NCBI RefSeq assembly: GCF_011047135.1
Contig: NZ_CP049255.1
Location: forward strand, 62,001 to 126,000
Reading direction: 5' to 3'
DNA from: Microbacterium endophyticum
GTDB lineage: Bacteria > Actinomycetota > Actinomycetes > Actinomycetales > Microbacteriaceae
DNA: 64,000 bases
Position 1 is the stretch's first letter. Each line of letters starts with the position of its first letter. Under the pieces are notes generated by a model that was not told the origin of the DNA, made no database searches, and saw only the letters and a list, made by a program, of their open reading frames with translations. The translations under genes and the position numbers were made by a program. Positions 28,070 through 40,615 of the stretch are shown here, piece by piece.

Positions 28070-28668
28070 CCGCTCGCGCGCGACTGACAAGTGTTCTGGC
28101 CGTGTTAGCGGCTGGTGTGCTCGGGATCATCTCATCGACTCAGACCTGGCTAGACGTCACCGTTGCTGATGGTTCGTCTTCCACGCTTTCGGTCTCCGGC
28201 GCGGCGGCGATTCCCGTGCTCGCGCCTCTCAGCCTTGCGGTACTCGCAACAGGTGCGGCGCTGTCGATCATCGGTGTTGTACTCAGATATGTTTTCGGCA
28301 TATTGACGCTCGTGATCGCGGCGGGGTTGTTGTACGCCACGGCCGAGGTTGCCTTCGGCCGCCCTGTAACCGCGGTGTCTTCAACGGTGACCGAGGCCAC
28401 CGGAATAAGCGGGATTGACGCTGTCTCCGACCTCGTTTCCGACGTTTCTGTGACTCCGTGGCCATTTTTTTCGTTGGTCGCCTGGATCATATTGATCTGC
28501 GGGAGTGTTTTTCTGCTCGCTACAGCCCGCCGCTGGTACCGCGGCGGGCGTAAGTACGACACCTCGACACGGCGCGCGACTGTCGACGGACAGCCACTTG
28601 ACTCAATAGATTCCTGGGACGACTTATCACGTGGCGACGATCCCACTGCCCCAGGCGACGCCCGCTAG
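28066..28668 (+). CDS. Trp biosynthesis-associated membrane protein
   Basis: A 200-residue protein of the family found in actinobacterial trp operons. Four membrane segments, about residues 8-26, 46-70, 74-93 and 133-153; an extracytoplasmic [11 protein letters not shown] follows the first. The C-terminal 45 residues are hydrophilic. Function is not established. Overlaps hisI by ATGA. Confidence 0.82.
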   Translation: MTARARLTSVLAVLAAGVLGIISSTQTWLDVTVADGSSSTLSVSGAAAIPVLAPLSLAVLATGAALSIIGVVLRYVFGILTLVIAAGLLYATAEVAFGRPVTAVSSTVTEATGISGIDAVSDLVSDVSVTPWPFFSLVAWIILICGSVFLLATARRWYRGGRKYDTSTRRATVDGQPLDSIDSWDDLSRGDDPTAPGDAR

Positions 28669-28671
28669 ACT
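28666..28671 (+). promoter_or_regulatory. Candidate -10 element before the HGxxPAAW gene
   Basis: TAGACT overlaps the end of the trp membrane-protein gene and would start transcription near 28678, about 37 bases before the ATG at 28715. It may give trpCBA a second promoter. Confidence 0.35.
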
Positions 28672-28714
28672 TAAAGAGCGTGCTCATCGGCGCGCCCACA
28701 CCCGAAGGAGACTC

Positions 28715-28945
28715 ATGAGCAACCCCATCGGCGACCCCGGTCACGGACACTCGCCGGCGGCATGGACGGCCGTGATCATCATGCTCGTTGCCACTACCGT
28801 CGGTACCACCGCGTTCTTTTTTGACATGCCGTGGCTCGTGTGGACGTCAGTGGTTTTCATCGCAGTCGGCGCTCTTGTCGGTTTGATTCTCGCGAAGGCC
28901 GGCTACGGCGTAAACGGCCCGAAGTACGCCCCGAAAGAACATTGA
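28715..28945 (+). CDS. HGxxPAAW family small membrane protein
   Basis: 76 residues. The family motif is visible as HGHSPAAW at residues 10-17, followed by two membrane segments (about 18-36 and 40-62) and a short positively charged tail. A strong AAGGAG (28705-28710) stands four bases before the ATG. Such proteins lie before trpC in many Micrococcales; the role is unknown. Confidence 0.82.
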   Translation: MSNPIGDPGHGHSPAAWTAVIIMLVATTVGTTAFFFDMPWLVWTSVVFIAVGALVGLILAKAGYGVNGPKYAPKEH

Positions 28946-28947
28946 GT

Positions 28948-29724
28948 ATGCTCGCCGAGCTCACCGCCGGCGCTGTCGAAGACGCTCAGACTCGAGAGCG
29001 TGCGCGCTCTTTTGATGTCGTGCAGACTGAAGCTCTTGCTTCTCTGCCTGCTCGAGATGCGCTGCGTGCCCTCGCTCCTGCTGATCAGGTCAAGATCATC
29101 GCCGAGATTAAGCGTGCAAGCCCGTCGCGTGGTGACCTCGCATCCATCACTGATCCCGCCCTGCAAGCGCGCCGTTACGAACAGGGTGGCGCGAGCGCGA
29201 TCTCAGTACTGACCGAGGGACGCAAGTTCAAAGGCAGTCTGAGCGACCTCGAAGCGGTGAAAGCGGCGGTATCGCTTCCGGTGCTCCGCAAAGATTTCAT
29301 CGCGACGAGATATCAGGTACTTGAAGCTCGCGCTGCTGGGGCCGATCTCGTCCTGCTGATCGTCGCAGCACTTGAACAGCCGGTACTCGCGGATCTTCAC
29401 GAATTCGTCCGGGAGCTCGGGATGACCGCGCTCGTCGAAACGCACTCCGCCGAAGAAATCTCGCGTGCGATCGATATCGACGCTCAAGTCATCGGCGTCA
29501 ACGCGAGAAACCTGTCCACGTTCGAACTAGATCGCGACCTGTTTGGCCGCCTGGTCGAGAAAATCCCGACGGATGTCGTGAAAATCGCCGAGTCCGCGGT
29601 CATGACACCATCTGATGTTTCCCACTACCGCTCCGCTGGAGCCGACGTTGTGCTGGTCGGCGAGGCGCTCGTGACGGGAGACCCCGTCGCAACACTTCGA
29701 GCATTTCGAGGAGAGAACGCATGA
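28948..29724 (+). CDS. trpC: Indole-3-glycerol phosphate synthase
   Basis: Closes the indole ring from CdRP. About 258 residues. Motifs: [15 protein letters not shown] with the catalytic Lys, [43 protein letters not shown] and KIAESAV. ATG 28948 starts two bases after the preceding stop; upstream in-frame extension would overlap that gene and is rejected. ATGA overlap with trpB. Confidence 0.96.
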   Translation: MLAELTAGAVEDAQTRERARSFDVVQTEALASLPARDALRALAPADQVKIIAEIKRASPSRGDLASITDPALQARRYEQGGASAISVLTEGRKFKGSLSDLEAVKAAVSLPVLRKDFIATRYQVLEARAAGADLVLLIVAALEQPVLADLHEFVRELGMTALVETHSAEEISRAIDIDAQVIGVNARNLSTFELDRDLFGRLVEKIPTDVVKIAESAVMTPSDVSHYRSAGADVVLVGEALVTGDPVATLRAFRGENA

Positions 29725-30929
29725 GCCTTCGCGATATCCACGGACCATTTTTTGGCGACTTCGGTGGCCGATTCATGCCGGAGTCACTGATTGCCGCAAT
29801 CGACGAGCTCACCGCTGTATACGAGTCGGCGATCGTTGACCCGAAGTTCAAGTCGGAGCTCGCAGCTCTGCTGCATTCTTATGCAGGACGTCCTTCCCCG
29901 ATCACGGAAGTACGCCGCTTCGCTGAGTATGCCGGTGGCGCGCGCGTCTTTCTCAAGCGCGAAGATCTCAACCACACCGGCTCCCACAAGATCAACAACG
30001 TGTTGGGGCAGGCGTTACTCACGAAGCGGCTCGGGAAGACGCGCGTCATCGCGGAGACCGGCGCCGGCCAGCACGGCGTCGCGACCGCAACCGCCGCTGC
30101 GCTTTTCGGCTTCGACTGCACGATATACATGGGCGAGGTCGACACCGAGCGCCAAGCGTTGAACGTCGCACGCATGCGCCTGCTCGGAGCAGAAGTTATT
30201 CCGGTGACGACGGGCTCACGCACGTTGAAAGACGCAATCAACGAGGCCTACCGCGACTGGGTCGCGTCTGTTGAGACCACGAACTACATTTTCGGAACGG
30301 CTGCTGGCCCGCACCCGTTCCCCTCAATGGTGCGCGATTTTCAGAAGATCATCGGCGAAGAAGCCCGTGCGCAACTCATTGCAGAAGCGGGACGCCTTCC
30401 GGATGCCGTCTTTGCCTGCGTCGGAGGTGGCTCGAACGCCATCGGTATGTTCGATGCGTTCCTCGACGATGCGAACGTGCGCCTCTACGGTGTCGAAGCG
30501 GCCGGCGACGGAGTAGACACGCCGAAGCACGCGGCATCCATCGAGCGGGGAAGGCCGGGAGTCCTTCACGGAGCCAAGACTTTTGTTTTGCAGGACGAAG
30601 ACGGCCAGACCGTAGAGTCTCACTCAATTTCTGCCGGTCTCGATTATCCCGGTGTCGGCCCCGCACACGCATGGCTTTCCGAGCTGGGGCGCGCGGAATA
30701 CATCCCGGCCACCGATGACGAAGCGATGCAGGCTCTGCGCTTGCTCTCAAAAACCGAGGGCATCATTCCCGCTATCGAATCTGCTCATGCCCTGGCAGGA
30801 GCGATGCGCATCGGACGCGAAATGGGCCCTGATGGGCTCATCGCCATCTGTCTCTCGGGACGTGGCGATAAAGATATGGATACCGCTGCTCGCTATTTCG
30901 AGCTTTACGACGAAGAGGTCACATCTTGA
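29721..30929 (+). CDS. trpB: Tryptophan synthase beta chain
   Basis: PLP enzyme that condenses indole with serine. 402 residues. The PLP lysine is in HTGSHKINN, the phosphate-binding loop in [10 protein letters not shown], and substrate motifs are in [26 protein letters not shown] near the N terminus is typical. Works as an alpha2beta2 complex with TrpA, whose TTG start overlaps this stop. Confidence 0.97.
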   Translation: MSLRDIHGPFFGDFGGRFMPESLIAAIDELTAVYESAIVDPKFKSELAALLHSYAGRPSPITEVRRFAEYAGGARVFLKREDLNHTGSHKINNVLGQALLTKRLGKTRVIAETGAGQHGVATATAAALFGFDCTIYMGEVDTERQALNVARMRLLGAEVIPVTTGSRTLKDAINEAYRDWVASVETTNYIFGTAAGPHPFPSMVRDFQKIIGEEARAQLIAEAGRLPDAVFACVGGGSNAIGMFDAFLDDANVRLYGVEAAGDGVDTPKHAASIERGRPGVLHGAKTFVLQDEDGQTVESHSISAGLDYPGVGPAHAWLSELGRAEYIPATDDEAMQALRLLSKTEGIIPAIESAHALAGAMRIGREMGPDGLIAICLSGRGDKDMDTAARYFELYDEEVTS

Positions 30930-31717
30930 GCTCACGCGTCGCTGCCGCAATCGATGCGGCTCACGCTGAAGGGCGCGCAGCGTTCATCGGATACCTGCCC
31001 TTAGGTTTTCCGGATTTGGCGACAAGTGTTGAAGCTGCCGTAACGCTTGCTGAGAATGGCGCCGATGTCATCGAACTCGGACCGCCCTATTCGGATCCGG
31101 TCATGGACGGAACCGTCATCCAAGAAGCGACGCAGGCAGCGCTGGCCGGTGGGTTCCGTCTGCGCGACATCTTTCCAGCAATTGCTGAAATCACGAGCCG
31201 GACAGACGTACCTGTCGTTGTGATGACCTACTGGAACCCGGTTTTCCAATACGGCGTCGATCGATATGCCGATGACCTGGCAGCGGCCGGGGGAGCCGGT
31301 CTCATCACGCCCGATGTCACACCGGAATCAGCACCGGAGTGGATAGCGGCCAGCGAACGCACCGGACTCGATCGAATATTTCTTGCTTCACCGACGTCGT
31401 CGGATGAACGACTCCGCATCGTCGTGGAAAATTCCCGTGGATTCGTATACACAGTTTCGACGATGGGCATCACGGGGGAGCGCGCGGATCTCGACGCTGC
31501 GGCACGCACTCTCGTCAATCGCTTACGTGAGGCTGGAGCACAGAATGCGTGCGTCGGAATCGGAATCTCAACGGCAGATCATGTCGCCGGCGTCTCCGAA
31601 TACGCCGACGGCGCGATCGTCGGTACCGCCCTTGTTCGGGCTCTGAGAGACGGCGGACTCACCGAGCTCGCATCGACGGTCAAAGAGCTGTCGAGCGGTA
31701 CGCGGCGTCAGTCGTAG
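30926..31717 (+). CDS. trpA: Tryptophan synthase alpha chain
   Basis: Cleaves indole-3-glycerol phosphate to indole, channelled to TrpB. 263 residues with [12 protein letters not shown], the catalytic Glu in [16 protein letters not shown] and the Asp in the same block, and later [10 protein letters not shown] for phosphate binding. The start is TTG 30926, overlapping the trpB stop as TTGA, with AAGAGG about eight bases upstream. Confidence 0.96.
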   Translation: MSSRVAAAIDAAHAEGRAAFIGYLPLGFPDLATSVEAAVTLAENGADVIELGPPYSDPVMDGTVIQEATQAALAGGFRLRDIFPAIAEITSRTDVPVVVMTYWNPVFQYGVDRYADDLAAAGGAGLITPDVTPESAPEWIAASERTGLDRIFLASPTSSDERLRIVVENSRGFVYTVSTMGITGERADLDAAARTLVNRLREAGAQNACVGIGISTADHVAGVSEYADGAIVGTALVRALRDGGLTELASTVKELSSGTRRQS

Positions 31718-31720
31718 ACT
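31715..31720 (+). promoter_or_regulatory. Leaderless -10 element for lgt
   Basis: TAGACT overlaps the trpA stop and ends seven bases before ATG 31728, suggesting a separate leaderless lgt transcript. Confidence 0.45.
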
Positions 31721-31727
31721 CGTGACC

Positions 31728-32711
31728 ATGACGTTCGCCTCCCCGAGTGCGCTCTCCGGCGTTCTCGCCAGCATCCCGAGCCCTTCGATCAGCTATTTCG
31801 ATATTGGTCCGGTGCGTATCCATTTTTACGCTCTGTGCATCATCACTGGAATTATTGTTGCTGTTCTTCTGACGAATCGGCGTCTGACGAAGCGCGGTGT
31901 CGAGCCGTGGGCGGTCATTGACGTGGCCCTTCTCGCGGTGCCCCTCGCGATCATCGGTGCACGTATCTTCCATGTGCTCACTCACCCGGGGTTTTACTTC
32001 GGTGAAGGAAAGAACATCTGGGCGGTTTTCTACATCTGGGAAGGCGGCATTGCGATATTCGGCGCCCTTCTCGGCGGTGCCGTCGGTGCGTGGCTCGGCT
32101 GCAAGTGGACCGGCATCCGTTTTTCTGCTTTTGCGGACGCTCTCGCTCCGGGCATGATCATCGCGCAAGCGCTCGGTCGATTTGGCAACTGGTTCAATCA
32201 GGAACTCTTCGGTCTCCCCACCGATCTTCCGTGGGGCCTCGAAATCGACCCGAATAACTCGGCATTTCCTGCCGGTCTCCCCGCGGATACGCTCTTTCAT
32301 CCGACTTTTCTCTACGAGGTGATCTGGAACCTTCTGGGCGCCGCAGTCATTCTGTGGGCTGGTCGCCGTTTCATGCTGCAATGGGGTCGGCTGTTCGGGC
32401 TCTATCTCATCTGGTACAGCGCTGGACGCATTGTGTGGGAGTCCATTCGAATCGACCCGAGCGAGATCATCTTCGGCCTACGTACCAATGTGTGGGCTGC
32501 AATCTTCGGGGTGCTCGTCGGTCTGGTCGTGATGATCGTGCAGCACTATCGCCACACCGGCTTGGAACCTTCGCCCTACATGCCGGGTCGCGAATGGAGC
32601 GGCGCTAGCACGGTACAATCACAAGAAGCTGATGACTACGTGGATGTGAGCGAGCCGCCCGCTTCCACTGTCAATCAAGGCAACGCCACAAGCTCCGCCG
32701 CCGCAAACTAA
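31728..32711 (+). CDS. lgt: Prolipoprotein diacylglyceryl transferase
   Basis: Adds diacylglycerol to the lipobox cysteine of prolipoproteins in the membrane. About 327 residues with some seven hydrophobic segments. The catalytic/phosphatidylglycerol-binding block GRFGNWFNQELFG, the HPTFLYE motif and IHFYAL near the N terminus are present. ATG 31728 is preferred to the GTG two codons earlier because of the -10 spacing. The Ser/Pro-rich C-terminal tail of about 45 residues is variable in the family. Confidence 0.95.
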   Translation: MTFASPSALSGVLASIPSPSISYFDIGPVRIHFYALCIITGIIVAVLLTNRRLTKRGVEPWAVIDVALLAVPLAIIGARIFHVLTHPGFYFGEGKNIWAVFYIWEGGIAIFGALLGGAVGAWLGCKWTGIRFSAFADALAPGMIIAQALGRFGNWFNQELFGLPTDLPWGLEIDPNNSAFPAGLPADTLFHPTFLYEVIWNLLGAAVILWAGRRFMLQWGRLFGLYLIWYSAGRIVWESIRIDPSEIIFGLRTNVWAAIFGVLVGLVVMIVQHYRHTGLEPSPYMPGREWSGASTVQSQEADDYVDVSEPPASTVNQGNATSSAAAN

Positions 32712-32762
32712 GTCTCCGGGCCAACGTCGTCCCACTCCAGCATCAACGTGAGGACGGTAGGT

Positions 32763-35700
32763 ATGGCTTCGAGCCCCCGTCACAGCCCGACTGAAGCATC
32801 GGTCGGCGGCGCATTTCCGCACAAGCAGGGCATGTACAACCCGGCATTCGAGAAGGATGCCTGTGGTTTGGCCATGGTCGCGACGCTTCGTGGCGAGCCA
32901 GGCCACGACATCATCGACCTGGCACTCACAGCGCTTCGTAATCTCGAACACCGTGGCGCCATTGGTTCAGACGCAGGTACCGGTGATGGCGCCGGCATCC
33001 TGACGCAGATGCCAGACGCTTTCCTCCGCGAGGTTGTCGACTTCGAACTGCCTCCAATGGGGGAGTACGCCGCCGGAATGATTTTCCTGCCGATGGATGC
33101 TGAAGAGCGAGCAGCGCAGAAGGCCGGAATTGAGCACATAGCTCAAACCGAAAACCTCGAGGTCTTGGGATGGCGCGAAGTCCCCACCGAGGACGAGCAC
33201 CTGGGCAAGCTGGCCTACAACGCCCGTCCCGCGTTCGAGCAGCTTTTCGTGAGTCGTCCTGCAGTCGGAGATGCGCCAGCTCTTTCCGGCATTGAGCTTG
33301 ACCGTCGCGTTTACCGGCTTCGAAAGCGCGCCCGCCACGACTTGGGCGCGTACTTCGTTTCGTTGTCCGCTCGTACGCTCGGCTACAAGGGCATGGTGAC
33401 AACTCTCCAGTTGGAGCCGTTCTACCCCGATCTTCAAGATGAACGATTCGCTTCTGAACTCGCGGTCGTCCACTCCCGGTACTCCACGAACACATTCCCC
33501 TCGTGGCCGCTCGCGCAACCGCTTCGTATGCTCGCCCACAACGGTGAGATCAACACGGTCAAGGGCAACCGCAACTGGATGCGCGCGCGACAGTCGCAGC
33601 TCGAGTCCGAGTTGCTCGGCGACATCAAGCCTCTGCTTCCCATCTGTTCGACGGGCGTGAGCGACTCAGCCTCGTTCGACGAGGTGCTGGAGCTTCTCAC
33701 TCTGACCGGCCGTAGCCTTCCTCATGCCATCATGATGATGGTTCCGGAGGCCTACGAAAAGCAGACGGATATCGCGCCTGACCTTCGTGCGTTCTATGAC
33801 TACCACTCCATGCAGATGGAGCCCTGGGACGGACCGGCAGCGTTGATCTTCACCGACGGAACGCTCGTCGGCTCAACACTCGATCGCAACGGGCTACGCC
33901 CCGGACGCTGGACTGAGACCACCGATGGTCTCGTCGTCATCGGCAGTGAAACAGGTGTGCTCGACTTCGCCCCCGAGCGCATCAAGCGCCGCGGTCGCTT
34001 GCAGCCGGGCCGGATGTTCCTCGTCGACACCGCAGCGGGGCGCATCGTCGAAGACGAAGAGATCAAGAACGATCTAGCACACATGAAGCCCTGGAAGCAG
34101 TGGCTGGATGCAGGACGAGTTCGCTTGTCAGAGCTGCCCGAGCGCGAACACATCGTGCACCCGATCGCTTCGATCACCCGGCGGCAGCGCACGTTTGGCT
34201 ACACCGAAGAAGAAGTCCGTATTCTTCTGACACCAATGGGCCAAAAGGGCGCCGAGCCGCTGGGTGCCATGGGGAGCGACACCCCCGTCGCTGTGCTGAG
34301 CGATCGCCCTCGGTTGCTGTTCGACTACTTCACTCAGCAGTTCGCACAGGTTACGAACCCACCTCTGGACTCAATCCGAGAAGAAGTGGTGACGTCTCTC
34401 TCGCTCGGTCTGGGTCCGGAGCCGAACCTTCTGAGTTGGGGCGCGGATCACGCGCGAACCGTCACGCTGGACTTTCCGGTGATCGACAACGACGAGCTCG
34501 CCAAGATCCAACACATCGACACTGCGTTGCCCGGTCGGACGTCGGTGACTATTCGCGGTCTTTATCGAGTCGAGGCCGGCGCCAAGGGCATGCAGAAGCG
34601 CCTTACACAGATGTGCGCGGAGGTCGACCGCGCGATTGAAGACGGCGCAGAGTTTATTGTTCTGAGCGATCGAGACTCCAATAAGGATCTCGCACCGATC
34701 CCGTCGCTCCTGATGCTTGCGGCAATCCATCACCACCTGATTCGCCGCGAAACGCGTATGAAGGTGGGTCTCGTCGTCGAGGCGGGAGACGTCCGCGAGG
34801 TTCATCACGTGGCGACCCTCATCGGCTATGGCGCATCAGCTGTCAACCCTTATCTCGCGATGGAGACGGCCGAGTATTTGGTGCGCGCCGGTTTCATCAC
34901 TGGAATCACACCGGAGAAGGCTGTCAAAAACTTGATCTACGCGCTCGGCAAGGGCGTCCTCAAGATCATGTCGAAGATGGGCATCTCTACTGTTTCGTCT
35001 TACGCCGGCGCACAGGTATTCGAAGCTGTTGGTCTTTCTCAAGACTTCGTTGACGAGTATTTCTCTGGAACCGAGACAAAGCTGAGCGGTGTCGGTCTCG
35101 ACGTCATCGCGAAGGAGAACGCAGCGCGTCACGCCTTCGCGTACCCGGAAGACGGTGCGGTTCGCGCACACGAACGGCTATGGACCGGAGGTGAATATCA
35201 GTGGCGCCGTGACGGCTCACCACACCTCTTCAACCCCGACACGGTGTTCCGCCTGCAGCATTCCACGCGCAACCGTCGATACGACATCTTCCGCGAATAC
35301 ACGAAGCTGGTCGACGACCAAGCAGCGGAGTTGAAGACGCTTCGCGGTCTGTTCACGTTACGTACCGGAGTCCGCCCGCGTGTGCCACTCGACGAGGTCG
35401 AATCGGTGGCATCCATCGTGAAGAGGTTCTCGACCGGCGCGATGAGCTACGGGTCCATCTCCAAGGAAGCCCACGAAACTCTCGCAATCGCGATGAACTC
35501 AATCGGAGCGAAGTCGAACACCGGAGAGGGCGGCGAAGACGTTGATCGCCTCCTCGACCCAACTCGACGCAGCGCCATCAAGCAGGTTGCATCCGGGCGC
35601 TTTGGCGTCACAAGCCTCTACTTGACCAATGCTGACGACATCCAGATCAAACTTGCTCAGGGTGCTAAGCCTGGCGAGGGCGGACAATTGCCGCCCACGA

Positions 35701-37344
35701 AGGTGTACCCGTGGGTGGCACGCACGCGCCACGCAACCGCAGGCGTCGGCCTCATCTCGCCGCCGCCGCACCACGATATCTATTCGATTGAAGACCTCAA
35801 GCAGCTCATCTTTGATCTGAAGCGCGCAAACCCGGCCGCACGAGTGCACGTCAAGCTCGTCAGTCAGTCCGGTATTGGCGCAGTCGCGGCAGGCACAGCG
35901 AAAGCTCTCGCCGACGTGATTTTGGTATCGGGCCACGATGGTGGCACTGGCGCAAGTCCTCTGAACTCGCTCAAACACGCGGGAACGCCGTGGGAGCTCG
36001 GCCTTGCCGAAACGCAGCAGACGCTCATGCTCAATGGCATGCGTGATCGAGTCTCGGTGCAGGTTGACGGGCAGTTGAAGACTGGCCGCGACGTTGTCAT
36101 CGGCGCGCTACTCGGCGCGGAGGAGTTCGGTTTTGCGACGGCTCCACTCGTCGTCGAAGGCTGCATCATGATGCGCGTATGCCACCTCGATACGTGCCCG
36201 GTAGGTGTTGCGACGCAGAACCCTGTGCTGCGTCAGCGATTTGCGGGCAAGCCAGAATTCGTCGTGAACTTCATGGAGTTCATTGCCGAGGAAGTGCGCG
36301 AGTATCTTTCTGAGCTCGGGTTCCGTTCTCTCGACGAGGCGATCGGGCGTACCGAAATGATCGACATCAATGGGGCGGTGAAGCATTGGAAGGCCAACGG
36401 GCTTGACCTTGCACCGATCCTTGACGGCCCAACATTTGCTGAAGACGAGTCACGACGTCGATTGCGCGCTCAGGAACATGAGTTGGAAGATCACTTCGAT
36501 GTTCAGTTGATCGAGCGCGCGCAAGATGTGATCGCCCACGGCGGCCACATCGAGATCGACCTGCCGATTCGCAACACGGAGCGTGCAGTCGGCACGATGC
36601 TCGGCCACGAAGTGACCAAGGCCCAAGGCGAGCACGGGTTGTTGAACGACTCAATCGTCGTGAACCTTCGCGGTTCAGCCGGGCAATCCTTTGGTGCGTT
36701 TATGCCAGCAGGCATCACGCTGCGTCTCGAGGGTGACTCGAACGACTACGTCGGTAAGGGCCTCTCGGGTGGTCAAATTGTTGTTCGCCCGCCGCGTGGC
36801 ACAACTTTCGAGGCATCCGAGAACGTCATCGCTGGCAACGTCATAGGTTACGGCGCAACGCAGGGAACGATGTTCCTGAGCGGAGTCGTCGGGGAACGTT
36901 TCTTCGTGCGTAACTCTGGTGCGACCGCCGTCGTTGAGGGTGTGGGCGACCACGCGCTCGAATACATGACGGGCGGGCTCGCAGTCATTCTCGGAACCAC
37001 AGGTCGAAACCTGGGTGCGGGAATGTCGGGAGGCACCGCGTACATCTACGAGTTGGACGAGAAGCTGGTGAACACGCAGTCCCTCGACTCCGGTGAGCTG
37101 CAGCTTGGCGAATTGGGCTCGAGCGACGCTGAGATTTTGCGTGATCTCCTCACTCGACACGTTGCGGAAACCGAGTCGACTCTCGCCGCTCGCATGCTCG
37201 AAAATTTTGACAGTGAAGTGAGCAAGTTTGTGCGAGTCATGCCCCGTGACTACGCAGCTGTCTTGCAAACCCGCCAGGATGCCGCCGACGAAGGTCTTGA
37301 CCCCGACGGCGACGTGGTGTGGCAACGTATTTTGGAGGTGACGG

Positions 37345-37352
<8 letters not shown>
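32763..37352 (+). CDS. gltB: Glutamate synthase (NADPH), large subunit
   Basis: Transfers the amide of glutamine to 2-oxoglutarate. 1,529 residues. An N-terminal propeptide of about 33 residues precedes the expected active-site Cys34 ([13 protein letters not shown]) of the Ntn-type glutaminase. The central and FMN-binding domains follow ([34 protein letters not shown]), then the 3Fe-4S cysteines in [13 protein letters not shown] and a C-terminal beta-helix. ATG 32763 follows AGGACGGTAGG; GTG 32748 is an alternative. Confidence 0.96.
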
Positions 37353-38811
<1,459 letters not shown>

Positions 38812-38858
38812 GCTGGCAACGCATTCAATACCCGAAACTAGACCGGAGCACATACGGA

Positions 38859-40304
38859 ATGAGACGCGCGAAAATCGTCGCAACACTCGGCCCGGCAACG
38901 TCAACCTACGAGATGGTCCGCGCGATCATCGATGCCGGTGTTGACGTAGCCAGACTTAACCTGAGCCACGGGGACTACTCCGTTCACGAAGCCAACTTCG
39001 CCAATGTGCGAAAGGCCGCGGACGACGCAGACCGTGCGGTTGCTGTGCTCGTGGATCTCCAGGGCCCGAAGATTCGCCTTGGCAAGTTCGCAGATGGACC
39101 TCACGACCTCGCGGTGGGTGACATCTTCAAGATCACAATCGACGACATCCTTGGTACGAAAGAGCTCGTCTCAACGACATTCAAGGGTCTTCCGGCTGAT
39201 GTGAAGCCCGGTGACTTCCTCCTTATCGATGATGGCAAGGTAAAGGTCGAGGTCGTCGAGACCGACGGCACGGTTGTCACGACCAAGGTCATCGTCGCCG
39301 GACCCGTCTCCAACAACAAGGGAATCAACCTTCCCGGCGTTGCCGTGAATGTGCCTGCTCTCAGCGAAAAAGACGAGGCAGACCTCCGCTGGGGCTTGCG
39401 TATCGGCGCTGACGTTATCGCACTCTCCTTCGTGCGTGACGCTCAGGATGTTGACCGCGTGCACGAGATCATGGCCGAAGAGGGCCGCCGCGTGCCCGTC
39501 ATCGCCAAGATCGAGAAGCCGCAGGCTGTTGATCACCTCGAAGAGATCATCGACGCCTTCGACGGCATCATGGTCGCTCGTGGAGATCTCGGCGTCGAGC
39601 TTCCCCTGGAGGCAGTGCCGATCGTTCAGAAGCGTGCGGTGGAGCTCTGCCGTCGTATGGCGAAGCCTGTCATCGTCGCGACACAGATGCTTGAGTCGAT
39701 GATCACTAACCCCGTACCCACTCGCGCGGAGACAAGCGACGTCGCGAATGCCGTCCTTGACGGTGCAGACGCCGTCATGCTCTCCGGCGAGACAAGCGTG
39801 GGAGATTACCCCGTAGTGGTTGTCGAAACCATGGCGCGCATTGTGGAGTCAACCGAAGAGCACGGTCTGGAGCGCATCGCGCCGCTCAAGGCAAAGCCAC
39901 GCACTCAGGGTGGCGCTATTACGCTGGCCGCCGTTGAGGTTGCCAATTTTGTCGATGCCAAGTTCCTCTGTATCTTCACCGAGTCGGGAGACACGGCACG
40001 CCGTCTATCTCGCATCCGTTCGAAGATTCCGATGGTCGCTTTCGCGCCTGAGCCCGCGATTCGCCGCCGCATGGCGGTCACATGGGGCGTGAGGTCGACG
40101 ATTGTGGAACACGTATCCCACACGGACAAGATGTTCGTCCAGGTCGATGATTACTTCCTCGCGAATGACCTCGCGAAGGTCGGAGACAAGGTTGTCGTCA
40201 TCTCTGGTTCCCCTCCAGGAATCATCGGAAGTACCAATGACATCCGCGTGCACAAGATCGGTGACGCCGTAAATGGCGCCGCTCCCGTCTACCGCGGCGA
40301 ATAG
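38859..40304 (+). CDS. pyk: Pyruvate kinase
   Basis: Final glycolytic step, phosphoenolpyruvate plus ADP to pyruvate plus ATP. 481 residues. It starts RRAKIVATLGPATSTYEM; the catalytic Lys is in VIAKIEKPQAVDHL, followed by MVARGDLGVELPLE and ATQMLESMI. The C-terminal allosteric domain is complete. A strong terminator follows. Confidence 0.97.
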   Translation: MRRAKIVATLGPATSTYEMVRAIIDAGVDVARLNLSHGDYSVHEANFANVRKAADDADRAVAVLVDLQGPKIRLGKFADGPHDLAVGDIFKITIDDILGTKELVSTTFKGLPADVKPGDFLLIDDGKVKVEVVETDGTVVTTKVIVAGPVSNNKGINLPGVAVNVPALSEKDEADLRWGLRIGADVIALSFVRDAQDVDRVHEIMAEEGRRVPVIAKIEKPQAVDHLEEIIDAFDGIMVARGDLGVELPLEAVPIVQKRAVELCRRMAKPVIVATQMLESMITNPVPTRAETSDVANAVLDGADAVMLSGETSVGDYPVVVVETMARIVESTEEHGLERIAPLKAKPRTQGGAITLAAVEVANFVDAKFLCIFTESGDTARRLSRIRSKIPMVAFAPEPAIRRRMAVTWGVRSTIVEHVSHTDKMFVQVDDYFLANDLAKVGDKVVVISGSPPGIIGSTNDIRVHKIGDAVNGAAPVYRGE

Positions 40305-40317
40305 CCGCTAGCACAGC

Positions 40318-40365
40318 GAAAGGCGGGTTCACGGTTCTCTCTGGGGAACCGTCAACCCGCCTTTC
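40318..40365 (+). terminator. Terminator after pyk
   Basis: Outer arms GAAAGGCGGGTT (40318-40329) and AACCCGCCTTTC (40354-40365) and inner arms ACGGTTC (40331-40337) and GAACCGT (40346-40352) form a long hairpin with one unpaired base on each side. Confidence 0.8.
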
Positions 40366-40438
40366 TCATTCCGTCGACACGCCCGGCTCCCGCGCGCCTC
40401 CTGCGAATCTGATGGAATTTCGCAGGACAGAAGAAACA

Positions 40439-40469
40439 GAAGAGGACGTCTCGCTGAGACGTCCTCTTC
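40439..40469 (-). terminator. Terminator of tRNA-Leu
   Basis: GAAGAGGACGTCTC (40439-40452) and GAGACGTCCTCTTC (40456-40469) are a perfect 14-bp stem with a three-base loop, seven bases beyond the tRNA 3' end. On the minus strand a T-rich tail follows. Confidence 0.75.
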
Positions 40470-40475
40470 TTACTG

Positions 40476-40558
40476 TGCCGGCGGTGGGAGTCGAACCCAC
40501 ACGCCCTTTCGGGCAACCGATTTTGAGTCGGTCGCGTCTGCCATTCCGCCACGCCGGC
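40476..40558 (-). tRNA. tRNA-Leu (CAA)
   Basis: Read on the minus strand. The acceptor stem GCCGGCG/CGCCGGC pairs perfectly. The anticodon loop reads CTCAAAA within CCGA...TCGG, giving CAA, which decodes UUG. A variable arm (GTTGCCCGAAAGGGCGT) marks a class II tRNA, and the T arm contains GGTTCGACTCC. The 3' CCA is not encoded (ACAG follows). About 83 nucleotides. Confidence 0.93.
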
Positions 40559-40569
40559 TTGCTCGTCTC

Positions 40570-40575
40570 ATCGTA
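40570..40575 (-). promoter_or_regulatory. Candidate -10 element for tRNA-Leu
   Basis: Minus-strand TACGAT lies 11 bases before the tRNA 5' end. A -35 element is not clear. It is divergent from the pdtaR promoter. Confidence 0.3.
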
Positions 40576-40603
40576 CGACGCGCGCTTACCTACGACGATA
40601 CCG

Positions 40604-40609
40604 TAGGAT
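40604..40609 (+). promoter_or_regulatory. Leaderless -10 element for pdtaR
   Basis: TAGGAT ends six bases before the GTG start at 40616. No Shine-Dalgarno is present. Confidence 0.5.
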
Positions 40610-40615
40610 TCAATA

